DNA from: Imbricaverruca yamaguchii | Lineage: Eukaryota > Arthropoda > Thecostraca > Neoverrucidae | DNA length: 64,000 nucleotides | Assembly (NCBI GenBank): GCA_034440575.1 | Contig: JAOTOL010001319.1 | Span: 574,501 to 638,500, forward strand | Direction: 5' to 3' | Shown: one piece after another, positions 10,632-21,014 of the stretch | Numbering within the stretch: position 1 is the first letter of the stretch | Layout of the letters: the number at the start of each line of letters is the position of its first letter | The notes under the pieces: model-generated | Databases searched by the model: none | Seen by the model: the letters and a program-made list of their open reading frames with translations, nothing else | Told to the model about the DNA's origin: nothing | Position numbers and translations under genes: made by a program

Positions 10632-10976
10632 TGGAGGCGCTCGTCTGCAAGGGCGCTGTTTCAGGAGTGCATTCAGTTGGACGCCTTCGGCTGGGCGCCC
10701 TTGCCTCTCAAGGTGGCGCCTATTCTCCCCCGAGAACCGTCAGCCTTCAGCTAAAGTGTGTCGAGCGGGCGGCGAGGGTACACTCGAGCTTTCTCGGGGC
10801 GCCACATCTCCCCCGGAACACATGCCCCCAGTCAGTGTCCCCCCTGTATCCGCCCCTGCGGTGGGGAGAGTCGTGGTGGGTCATGGTGCGCGGAGTTTTG
10901 AGGAAGGCGCTGTCGGTGGCCGCCGCCGTCGGTGATGATCTTTTCCTGGTGGCGGATGACGCGCGAAGCCGTGGCG
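10632..10976. other. GC-rich unassigned sequence
   Basis: CpG-rich, with ORFs in two frames that start inside the SINE and lack domains. Confidence 0.3.
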
Positions 10977-11030
10977 GTCACGTGTTGTGGTCACGTGGTG
11001 TGGTCACGTGGTGTGGTCACGTGACCGTCA
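10977..11030. repeat. Short 13 bp repeat with CACGTG cores, 4 copies
   Basis: GGTCACGTGGTGT is repeated about four times, each with the palindrome CACGTG (the E-box / bHLH site consensus). Whether it binds anything is unknown. Confidence 0.85.
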
Positions 11031-11756
11031 CGCGACAAGACGGCAGGACGCGGCGCGCGCCACGCCGCCGGCAGTCTGGGCCGCGGCGTGGCGCGCGCGG
11101 CAAAAACCGCCCCGCGCCGACGACTTGCTGTGACCGCCGCCGCTGCCGGCGCGACCCGGTGTCGCCGCGCCCGGCTGGGGCGGGGGCGGAGAGGCTGTCC
11201 GCCCCGCCGCGCCGCCCACACGTCGGATGAGAGCTGCAACATTAGCACTATGGGAACGCGCCTCGCTGGCGTGAAGCGTTGAGTCACGTTCCACACTGGA
11301 GTCGTGTCCGCCGACGGCTGCATGGAAGTGTGAGCGACTTCCACGTGGCGTTTGCACTCCTCGACTGCGAGAGGCCACCGTGACGCCCCCAGGAGGCGGG
11401 TAGCGCTGACCGGCGGCACGGCAGGCGTGTGCAGACGGCGGGGGGGGGTCAGCGTCGCAGGGGCGCCGGAACGACCGCAGCGCTGACGAGGGCTAAACGC
11501 ATTTTAAATAAACTTCGCTCCATACAACACCAACACGCCCAACCAGCGCAACACCAACAGTTTCGGAGCTATCTAGATGTTCGCATCAAGTTAGCTGAGG
11601 GTCATTTATTCTCCTGCTTCCCTGGCCCGACATTCCTAACCCTTCAGCAAGGCAGCTGTACTGGTTACAGGGCCGCGGAACCATACGCATTTGTGTAATG
11701 GATGACAATCCGTGACACATCCAAATACGAAAAAAACGTGAAATTGCTTCGTAGAA
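11031..11756. other. CpG-rich block then unassigned sequence
   Basis: The part up to about 11250 is very GC-rich (GGCGCGCGCG-type runs). The rest is ordinary. Overlapping ORFs on both strands are compositional. Confidence 0.3.
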
Positions 11757-11776
11757 GGTAATTGAGAGACAGAACG

Positions 11777-11869
<93 letters not shown>

Positions 11870-11961
11870 TTTACGCCTACGTACGTTTGCGCATTCGTAC
11901 ATATGCGCTTACGTACAATTGCCATACGTACACTTGCTTTACGTACGTCTGTCCAGTTACC
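11757..11961. mobile_element. Small Foldback-like element with (TA)n core
   Basis: The right part (11868-11961) consists of TACGTA / TTTGCGC-type units in the same orientation as the right arm of the 32041-33190 element. It ends in the same way (GTCTGTCCAGTTACC here, ATTTGTCCGGTTAGC there). The left end GGTAATTGAGAGACAGAACG is a diverged inverted counterpart. The centre is a (TA)n run, 11777-11866. I could not find a convincing 9-base TSD for this copy. Confidence 0.6.
11777..11866. repeat. (TA)n microsatellite
   Basis: About 45 TA dinucleotides with one phase slip near 11802. It sits in the middle of the small Foldback-like element. Confidence 0.97.
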
Positions 11962-12626
11962 AAATTTTACATTACGACATTGCGCATCCAAATTTAAACT
12001 GGCCCCGTGAAAAATAGAAAGTATATAAAAACGATGGAATAATAATGACTACAGTCTGGCAAGAGGTAAGGGGAAACGGTGGCTTCAGGTAATGTTGATC
12101 CAAGACAGAGCAAAAGTTCGTTACTGGATAGCCAAAGATTGGATTGCCAGATTGCTAAGAAGATTGCTGATGAGTTGTGGGCGATGCACGACATCGAGGG
12201 AAAAGAAATAGTGTAACCGCTTCGCCACTATTTTCCTTCACAGTCCGTATCTGGATGCAAACATGTATTGCTTGCGTCATCACGTAATATCACTAATCAC
12301 ACTATTGGATTTTGAACACGTAGCAAACGTGGAAGAAATTTTCAGGTGTGCATTGCCCATGCCTTTTGCCTGGCGTAGACCATTGCGGGACACTGCGGTT
12401 CCATGCTTCGCATGTCCACATTTTCAAAGATGGAGCCTGGCGTGCCCAATCAAATAAGCGAGTCGGGAAAACGGCACCACAGTTCCTGCACAGCTCATGG
12501 CAGCGGGGAAATTGCCGCGGGAATTGTACGATGAAAAGCGAGCCGGGCCAGGAACATTCCTTGGCCAAACGCACCGTCGTGTTCCCCAGGGCGTTTCTGG
12601 CGCTCCTGGCAACTGCCACACGGACG
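11962..12626. other. Unassigned sequence
   Basis: No recognisable coding region, RNA or repeat. Confidence 0.35.
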
Positions 12627-12862
12627 CCGGCGGGCTTGTCGGCGGGCTTGTCGGCGGGCTTGTCGGCGGGCTTGTCGGCGGGCTTGTCGGCGGGCTTGTC
12701 GGCGGGCTGTGATGAGCCGCGGGCTTGTCGGCGGGCTTGTCGGCGGGCTGTGATGAGCCGCGGGCTTGTCGGCGGGCTTGTCGGCGGGCTTGTCGGCGGG
12801 CTGTGACGGGCCGCGGGCTTGTCGGCGGGCTTGTCGGCGGGCTGTGATGGGCCGCGGGCTTG
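12627..12862. repeat. Minisatellite, 12 bp unit (CGGCGGGCTTGT), with higher-order pattern
   Basis: Blocks of CGGCGGGCTTGT are separated at about 12709, 12748, 12802 and 12841 by GTGATGAGCCG or GTGACGGGCCG variants, so the array is made of mixed 12 bp and longer composite units. The 12-base period leaves frames open on both strands (Gly-Leu-Val or Pro-Thr-Ser-Pro repeats); these are not genes. Confidence 0.95.
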
Positions 12863-13499
12863 TCTGCACCTGGTCCCATACGCTGCGGTCGGAGCGACCG
12901 GTCTCGGCCGTCAAGGTCAGACAGGCTTAAGGCTCAATAAGGCCCACAGGGTCTATCCGGATTAAAACCCGGATGATAGGATGTTATAATGTATAATAGG
13001 TTGTAGTAGGATGTTCTTTTCCTAGGCTTATAAGCTGATATAATTATACGCCTGTGCAATGAACATTCTATAGGAAGAGAAAAAGACTGAAACCCCGATC
13101 ATGGCCGCATCCTGAGGTCTAAAGAAGCCATCAACCCTGTTGTGCTACCACGGTTAATCTCTACAGCATCACACGCCAGAAGGCCGGTTCCGAGTCTACC
13201 GTCTGGTACACCTGCTAGCGTGTCTGGCGAAAAAAGAGCTGAAATCACCTGATCAGTTATATCCTGAGTTCTGAAGAAAGTCGTCCTTCAGCTCCATGGC
13301 AGCTGGACGACTGTTTATCGGACACTCCGCATGGGGGCGTGGGGTGCGCGTCCGGCCGGGATCCTTTTACCATTAGCTGGGGGAGGGGATGCAGGACGGG
13401 GCACCCATGCCGGGCGTCTGGAGACCAAACATCCATTGACGCCCTCGTAACGGTGCTGCCCTCCTCACCTTATCACCTCCCCTCGGCCGCCGTCAGGGC
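12863..13499. other. Unassigned sequence
   Basis: Nothing is recognised. A locally repetitive patch (TAGGATGTTATAATG, TAGGTTGTAGTAGG) lies near 12976-13015. Confidence 0.3.
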
Positions 13500-13920
13500 C
13501 CGTGACAGGTGTCGGCAGTGAGTAAACTATGCGCCGCCACGGCGCGAACGCTCCCTGGAACAGCGTCAAGGTCAGTGGCATCCTCCGGGCAGGGGACACA
13601 GCCAGCGCCGGCGCCGGCCGCGCCTGCCACCTGGCGGCCGGCGGCGGAACCGCGGCCGGCGTCGGAATGCCCCCGGCGCGCTGGCAGTCCTCTCGTGACA
13701 GCATGAGATCAGCGCGATGCCGACACCGACGCTCGGGGGAGGGGGCGGGGCGGGCCGGGTCACGTCCTGGCGCTGCGAGACGCCGGTGTCGGGTCGCGGT
13801 ACCGGACCCGGCCGACCGCCGGTGGCGAGCCGTAGCCGTCGGGTTGTGGCAGACAACAACATCGGCGCTGGGCGGTTGTTGCTAGGCGTGCGGGGGGGGG
13901 AGGGTGGCCGCACGTGTGTG
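13500..13920. other. CpG-rich block
   Basis: Very high GC with many CGCCGG and GGCGCG runs and ORFs on both strands (up to about 130 codons) without domains. It could be a CpG island; no promoter motif is identifiable by eye. Confidence 0.35.
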
Positions 13921-14980
13921 TGTGCCTGGGGCGAAATAAATAACCTTGGTCTGCGGTGGGAAGTGCGGGTTTATTTTGCACGTTTCAGGCTTCATGGTCC
14001 ACGTGGTGCATACAGACCACGCGTGGGTGTGAATTCGACCAGAAGGAGGGACGTACACACCACCACCGGTCCTCCTCCCACGACTGAAAACGGTTCACTA
14101 CACGTATGTTTCTGAAATCGTGATTGCTCGCGGACGAATAGCTACGCAAGTTCGGTGCGACCTGAAGCCAGGTCGGCACGACCTAACATCAAGTTATAGT
14201 GCGCCGTCTCTCGAGGGTGTCCAGTTTCGTTTCGCTATGTGGACTTTTCACGACACCTCTCGTGTTTCACCTGGCGCCACCACGGTCTGACGCCGAAAAG
14301 TCATCCGGTGGGGGTGGGGGGGGGGGGGGTCGGACGGTGAGCGAGTCTCAACCCGAACCTGTGACCAGTAGCGTTCAGCTCCGAAAATAATTGGGGGGTG
14401 GGGCAATATGTGGAGCAAATGGGTGGGCGCAAATACATTGGAGGCCGCATTCCGCAGGGTCCCATGCTAAAAGTTGGAATACGACGCTATTCGCACCCAA
14501 ATTATCCGACCCTCGATCGACAAGCGCTCGGCCGTGGCACCTTGGGCGTCCAGGTCCTTGTCGCAAAAATCGCACGCGACGCCCCTGGCTGACAGGTCAA
14601 ACAAACCCTGGCACTCAGCCGAAGACGCGGCCTGACTCATTGACTCATGGACTCATGGACTCATTCCGAAGGAGTGGCCAGGGCTTGGCTGCAACGCGCA
14701 AACTCAACGGGAAACCTGATACAATTCGGGTAAGCAGACACGTGGTCAGGCTTCTGAACGCTGAATCCCTGCATACATTATCAGGACGCCTCTGCCATTT
14801 CACGTGTCGGAACAATGGACATACCGCACGCGGTGGGACCCGAAGCAGTGGTGGCAGTGGGCGCGCGGAGATGTATGGAGCGTTTCCTCCGGCTGCGCGC
14901 GGCACGACAGCCCAGGAGCGGTCGGCAGCACGCTCTGCGCAGCTCCGGGAAATGTCCACTCTATCGGGGCCGGGATACAG
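13921..14980. other. Unassigned sequence with minor repeats
   Basis: It holds a G-rich run near 14310-14329 and a small repeat of GACTCATG-type units (14634-14664, about 3-4 copies). An ORF of 279 codons (14391-15230) begins here but its C-terminal third is the CACGTG array, and I see no domain in it. Confidence 0.35.
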
Positions 14981-15165
14981 ATCGCACGTGTCACACGTGT
15001 CGTACGGATCCCACGTGTCGCACGGTCGCACGTGTCGCACGTGTCGCACGGATCGCACGTGTCGCACGTGTCACACGTGTCGCACGGATCCCACGTGTCG
15101 CACGGATCGCACGTGTCGCACGGATCACACGTGTCGCACGGATCACACGTGTCGCAGTGCGGGTC
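14981..15165. repeat. Minisatellite, 9 bp unit (CACGTGTCG) with GGATC interspersions
   Basis: Around 20 copies of CACGTGTCG or CACGGATCG alternate, forming 18 bp composite units. CACGTG occurs in about half of the units. Open frames on both strands (Cys-Arg-Thr; Thr-Cys-Asp) follow from the 9-base period. Confidence 0.95.
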
Positions 15166-15243
15166 GCAGTGCGGGTCCGCAGCCGACAAGCCGGCACGCA
15201 CAACTTCAACGTCGCTTCGAGCACGAATAACTCCGAGTGAACG

Positions 15244-15275
15244 AGTTTGCCCCTGCCTAAATGCAGGGGCAAACT
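15244..15275. other. Perfect 13 bp hairpin
   Basis: AGTTTGCCCCTGC (15244-15256) pairs without mismatch with GCAGGGGCAAACT (15263-15275) around a 6-base loop CTAAAT. It has no T run after it and no obvious partner gene. It may be the relic of a palindromic insertion. Confidence 0.75.
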
Positions 15276-15472
15276 GCGGGGCGGTAGTCGATCCAGGATG
15301 CTCCATGACTCCGGCTGATGACATTCATAGCTGCATTCACGTTCTGACCCGGCGCGCTTGCGTGCGCTCTCGGCTGCCAGCTGAGGATCCGATCCACGCG
15401 GACCTCAGTAAGCGTATTAGACTTCAAGGATGTATTATACCGAGCTACGCTGGCAATGCATTCACAGAGGCC

Positions 15473-16660
15473 TTCAGTCCATACAGACGTGAGGCTTCAG
15501 TCTACAGGGCCATCAGTCTATAAGGCCATCAGTATATGCAGACGTGAGGCTTCAGTATAAAGGCCATCAGCATGTACATCAGTTTATAAGGCCATCAGTC
15601 TATGCGGACGTGAGGCTTCAGTATGTAAGTCCATAAGTTCATCGGTCTATGCAGACGCGAGGCTTAAGTCTATAAGACCACCAGTTTATGCACATGTGAG
15701 GCTTCAGTCTATACCGACGCAGGCTTCAGTCTATAATCATTTATATAGGGAAACGGAAAATGCCATAGTTTATAAAATAGCTTGCAGTACATACGACGCC
15801 AGGCTTCAGTCTATAATGCCATAGTTTATACAACATCAGGCTTCAGTACATACCGACGCCAGGCTTCAGTCTATAATGCCATCAGTTTATACACACACAG
15901 GCTCAGTACAAGAGCAGGCTTCAGCTAAAGATTAAAAAACTTCAGACATACGACGCCAGGCTTAGTCTATAATGCCATCAGTTTATACACACACAGGCTT
16001 CAGTACATACAGACGCCAGGCTTCAGTCTATAATGCCATCAGTTTATAACACATCAGGCTTCAGACGGAGTATAAGCCAATTTATACAACAAGGTAAAGA
16101 CGCCAGGCTTGTTATAATGCCAATTTATAACACATAGCTTCAGTATACGACGCAGCCAGTATAAGCAGTTTATAAAAGGTGAAAAGGGCTGAAAGAGATA
16201 AAAGTGAAAAGCAGGCTTCAGTCTATAATGCATCAGTTTATACACACATAGCCAAAAAGTCATACAGACGTGAGGCTTCAGTCTACAGGGCCATCAGTTT
16301 ATAAAAAGAAAAAATCAGTATATGCAACGTGAGGCTTCAGCATAAGAGGCCATCAGCATGTCATCAGTTTATAAGATTGTTATGCGGACGTAGGCTTCAG
16401 TATGTAAGGCCATAGTTCATCGGTCTATACAGACGCGAGGCTTAAGTCTATAAGACCACCAGTTTATGCACATGTGAGGCTTCAGTCTATACCGACGCGA
16501 GGCTTCAGTCTATAATCCCATCAGTGTATACACGCATGAGGCTTCAGTACATACACACGTCAGGCTTCAATCTTTACAGGCGTGGGGCTTCAGTCCATAA
16601 GGTCATCAGTGCATAAGGTCATCAGTCCATAAGGTCATCAGTCCATAAGATCATCAGACT
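15473..16660. repeat. Satellite array, about 38-40 bp units, irregular
   Basis: Phrases GAGGCTTCAGTCTATAA and GCCATCAGTTTATACACA recur throughout, with sub-repeats such as AAGGTCATCAGTCCAT at the right end (about 16600-16650). From about 15740 to 16330 the units show many small deletions and stray A-rich insertions (for example 15930-15945 and 16170-16215), unlike the clean edges. That may be sequence-quality loss rather than biology. Confidence 0.9.
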
Positions 16661-17116
16661 ATACGGACGTGACGCTCCACCATCTCGTAGTCGTCGTTCG
16701 GTGGAGTCATCGACCTTTCGCTCGTGCGCTGATTGACAATAGCTCCGACCCAACCGCGCTTCTCGGCTGGTCTCCAATTTTCTCCGCTACATCCCCGCCT
16801 ACGGGGATTAGATTATCATCTACAACATTCTCATCGCCAAAGCATGTCACATCGCCGAGCTGGGCGCCTTATGGACGCCTACATATAGACCGTCTCAATA
16901 CAGTAGGCTCACAGTCGGTCAGGATATGCACTTTAATGTATTCGATGATGTGATACGATTTGCTGAGGGTGCGGTAATTAATTGGTTTAAATTATTTGGT
17001 ATTTTGGACCGCGACGTTCACGGTGTGCACGGGTGTTTGGTTCCTACACCATACCACAAAAGGTGACGATCGCCAAGCGCCAGACAACTGCCAGCTCGAG
17101 GCCGATCGTCACGCTT
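16661..17116. other. Unassigned sequence
   Basis: A 94-codon ORF (16669-16953) has no recognisable domain. Nothing else was seen. Confidence 0.3.
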
Positions 17117-17327
17117 CGATCCGTGCTCTTCGGGGCGGGGATGGCCGAGTGGTTAAGGTGTCGGGCTATGGGTACCAAAGGTCCCGGGTTCGACTCTAGC
17201 GCCACTCAGGACATTTCCCAATCCCGCGGCCCACCGGCGAAACAGTGTGGGCGGCGCCATTAGCCGTGAATGTGCATGAAGTGTGTCGTGAACCACCCAA
17301 TAAACAATAAACGATCCGTGCTCTTCG
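17117..17327 (+). mobile_element. SINE family A, copy 2, complete with 16 bp TSD
   Basis: The element occupies 17133-17311 (179 bases). The TSD CGATCCGTGCTCTTCG is perfect at 17117-17132 and 17312-17327. The head GGGCGGGGATGGCCGAG carries the A box TGGCCGAGTGG and the B box GGTTCGACTCT. The body follows, and the tail is AATAAACAATAAA. The intact polymerase III boxes, perfect TSD and near identity with the copy at 34924 suggest recent insertion. It was presumably mobilised by a LINE; the tRNA-Ser/Leu ancestry is inferred from the head. Confidence 0.96.
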
Positions 17328-17384
17328 CCACCGCGACGCGTTGGCTCCGCCCCGGCGGCGTACCGTGCGAACACGCGACTGGAT

Positions 17385-17690
17385 TCCTGCTAGACCACGA
17401 CTGGAATCCTTATAGACGACTAGACTGCTTTTAGACTACGACTAGAATCCTTATAGACTAGACTCCTTTTAGACTACGACTATATTCGTTCAAGACTGTG
17501 ACTAGATTCCTTATAGACGTCTAGACTCGTCTTAGACTAAGACTAGATTCGTTCAAGACTACGACTAGATTCCTTATAGACGACTAGAATCCTCTTAGAC
17601 TACGACTAGATTCCTTCTAGGCTACGACTAGATTCCTTCTAGACTACGACTAGATTCCTTCTAGACTATAGACTACAACTTCACGACCGG
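17385..17690. repeat. Minisatellite, about 22-24 bp unit
   Basis: Repeated GACTACGACTAGATTCCTT, with ATAGACGACTAGA and TTCAAGACTA variants. Copies at the right end (about 17600-17665) are the most uniform. Confidence 0.92.
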
Positions 17691-18311
17691 ATTCCTTCCA
17701 TTAGTTTGCCGGTCTCGGACGGCGTCCACGCGCCGCTGAACTCCGACCGAGAGCCGGCCGGCCCAGCACGCGCCGGCCAGCGCGACAATCGCGGCGGCTG
17801 TTCGCGGCCGATGCGACTCCGACAGAGACGTGCGACACCACCAGTCAGCGTGGCGTCGGACGTCCGGCGGCGGCGGCGGCGCGTGCGTCACGGAAGGCCG
17901 CCGGCGCGCGACGACCGTCGCGCGCCGGCGGCGCCGATTCCGCCGACGAGAGCGAGATACGCCGGCCGCCCGAACGTTTGTCACGTCGCCTTGCGCGCCG
18001 CAGAGGTCGGCGGCGACGGGGCACGCCCCACTCTGAGCGTGCGGCAAATACCGGCACGACCGGCGCGAGCGGCATCGGAGTATTGTGCTGCGTGCGCTAG
18101 CGATGCCGGCCGCAGCGGAGTGGAGGCGCCCGCCGGAGCGAGCCAAACCGAAACGCACACGCCGTGGAAATCCGAGCGGGGAGCGCGCACGCAGCCCGCC
18201 GCAGCGCGTGCACATCCTCTTCGCTCGGCGTTGCAGCAATGCGCAAACAGCCAGCAGATGACGGGGCGTGGCCTAATCGGCGCGTGCGTGCAGGTGCGGT
18301 GGTTTATGTGA
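17691..18311. other. CpG-rich block with long ORFs on both strands
   Basis: Very high GC. ORFs of 201 codons (plus) and 188-194 codons (minus) overlap. All are Arg/Ala/Pro dominated with no domain, so they are best explained by composition. It could be a CpG island. Confidence 0.35.
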
Positions 18312-21014
18312 CGTGATGTGCGTCCTTCCCGGGCGGCCTTGTCCGCGTCGGCAATTGGTTGCGCCAGATTGTGCGTGCAGGCGACGCCACGCTGACTTTC
18401 TCCGCGCTGGGCTGGCCGGCCGCGCGGCGGCATCTCCGGAGCTGGCGGACACCCGCTCCAACAGGCACGTGTAGGCTGGATGGGCTGCGATCCTCCGATT
18501 CGGCAGTTTATGCGATTGGCATCGTTGTGCATGGGTAGAAGCTGGTATTGCCGGTGAAACACCAATCAAAATATTGGTGTTGCCGTACAATGCAAATATA
18601 TTGACTTCCCTCCTGAAAGTAACCCAATGCTGGTGTTCCCTGCCTGAATTTGAAGAGGGCACCAAACTCTTTGCAGATACAAATGTTGCTCAGTATACCA
18701 GAGTACGACAGGCCTTCTCATTGATTGAAACGCCTATATATTTGGTTCCGCCAATGCATCACTAATCATTTGCACGATTTAGCATTCAATGTACGTCGTT
18801 AAGTGAAAGTAATGTGGTGTAATCACATCTTGGCAGCAACAATAATTATATGAAGTCTCACCTATATCGTCATGTTGCAATGGGAAGGCTGCCGGTGTTG
18901 TGTAGTTTCCACATAATGAGAAAATTGGTGTTCGTTGGTGCAAGATGATCGGGGGTCCCTCCACGGTTTTCAGAGTGGGCTGGACGAATTTTCACACTAA
19001 GCGCCTCAGGGTTGTGGGCTCCATCATCGTCGATATGCCGCCACCCCCTGTTTTTGAATTTCATTTGAAATATTACGAATCATTTTGTGGCCCCTCCGCT
19101 CGACATTTGGAGCTTTTTAATTAAGATAAGGGAGCTTCAGCGGAAGCTATGAGTCGCTCAAATTCAGGTCCAGAACTATATGGATGAAGGGTGGAAGGTG
19201 CTGAGGGATGTGTCCCCCTCCCCTCCTTCATGGAAAGGTGACTCGTCTGGCCTGGAAAGGTGGTGCTTCAGGTAGGCTCGAGAGCACCCTCGTCCCCAAC
19301 GGATTTTTTTCGGCAAAAGCCGCCCATTTAAAACGAAAAGGCGGTTTCCTCGAGCCTACCCCCCCGCCCGGTAAGCGAATTTCTCCTCGGAGAATGTGGG
19401 CCACCATTAACATTTCTAGATCGTCATTGGCCGTGTTGTGGATGATGAACCTCCTTGCAGTTTGGGATCCCTGTTAGGCTTTCGGGACTTTGGCATGTAG
19501 TCAGGAATCTCTCAACAGTTGAGTTCTGGAGGTTGACGAGCCTATGCGCCTCGGCACATGGACACCCTCCACAAACGTGGGTGGGAACACATAACGTACC
19601 CACCCACTCCCAAAAGCGGATAGACACATCCCACCCACTCCAAAAAGTGTGTGGGACGCGTTCCAACCTTACCCCCACCCCTTCCTTCCAATCCCTGTTG
19701 CGAGACCCAAGGGAGTGAACGCATAGACAGCGATGGCGGAACATTCGAGCGACGAGGGTGAGGACGAGAGGGTAGCCGGTAGTCAGCATATGAGATCATC
19801 TCGCTATCGACACGACCTCGCATACCCACGGCTACCGACAAGGTCGCCGCTCAGTCAGAAGGAGGCGAACGCCGAAACTGGTATCTCGATCACGATGAAG
19901 GCGCAGCTGCTTTCCTCTGGACACGTTGTTTTCCTTGCCCCGTCAACGGCTACCGGTGCGGCAGCTCGTCATATCCTCCGGCTCCGGTAGGCCCGGACAC
20001 AGCTGAGCGTGGCTCTGTCACACGGGGTTGTTGTTCCGCACCTGACCACGGACACCACCGTGAGTAATTCGCACGCTTGACCTTGCATCCCACCTCGAAT
20101 GCAGGAGCATCGGATGCGTGCGTGTGGCAGATGCCCGCCGATCTCGTCCGTACGGGATCGCAATTCGCAGTAAGTGTAAAGTTAACTAGAAGTGCAAACA
20201 ACAACTTACGCTGGGTGGCAAATGACAAAAGAAAGATCTTGTCACAAATTATTGGCGATAGGAATCTTCCTGAGAAGACGACTGCAATGTTTATTCAAAT
20301 GCGCACGATGTGATACCGGTGCAGGATGCTAAAATATGAGCGCAAGAAGTAATTAGTTCGTTATTGGCAACAAGGCAACACGAAGTAACTCGTAGTAGCG
20401 GTTATGCTCCAATGTGCAAATGTGCCCATTAATTGTCTCAGTATTGCCTTTGATACACAGTTCCTGGTCTTTGCATTGTAGTAGAAGTAAATTGTTCCGG
20501 ATGCGACTTGCACCATTCAAATCGTCTGCAGTCTGCATGAACGTTTTTCAATTCCTTTGTAATTCCAAGTGAAGATGAAAATGCTTGGCTCTTGCACCGT
20601 ACTTTCTCGCATGGGCGTAGCCAAGGATTTCCGAAGGCGGGAGAGGGTATTTAAGTCCATCTTTTCTACGCATACTCTGCATTCTAACATTACACCGTAA
20701 GCGTCACGTGAAATTTTGCGAAGATGGTTACGGCAGCGGACGTCCCCCTCCCCTACCAAGCGCTGGCGTCGCCACTGCCCGTAAGTTTGCACGGTGGCGT
20801 GCCAGAAGGTTTCGTCGGCATTTTTGCTACGTTACTTTAAACAACTCTTAATCAGTGCTGCGACTGTGCCGTACACCGCAAGCCACGTGCGTGATGACTG
20901 GGAACAGGGGAAAGTGGCGGCCTCAGACCTTATCGGGTGACACAGGACAGGCGTGCTCCCGCGGCACCCGTGACCGGCCGAGATAGTGGTCGGGAAAAGC
21001 GTGTCGAACACCTC
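18312..21014. other. Long unassigned stretch
   Basis: There are no tandem arrays or SINEs. Local similarity to generic repeat ends appears at 19200-19400 (pyrimidine-rich block, repeated AGGCTCGAG near 19273 and 19354). CCCACCCACTCC-type duplications occur near 19600-19645. Small ORFs of up to about 120 codons have no domain. Confidence 0.35.

Noticed and set aside
17133..17210. Functional tRNA-Ser or tRNA-Leu gene
   Set aside because: A and B boxes are present, but the head does not give a clean cloverleaf, is fused to a repeated body and tail, and is flanked by a TSD, so it is a SINE.
17706..18311. 201-codon GC-rich ORF
   Set aside because: Minus-strand ORFs of similar length overlap it, and its Arg/Ala/Pro composition follows from CpG-rich DNA.
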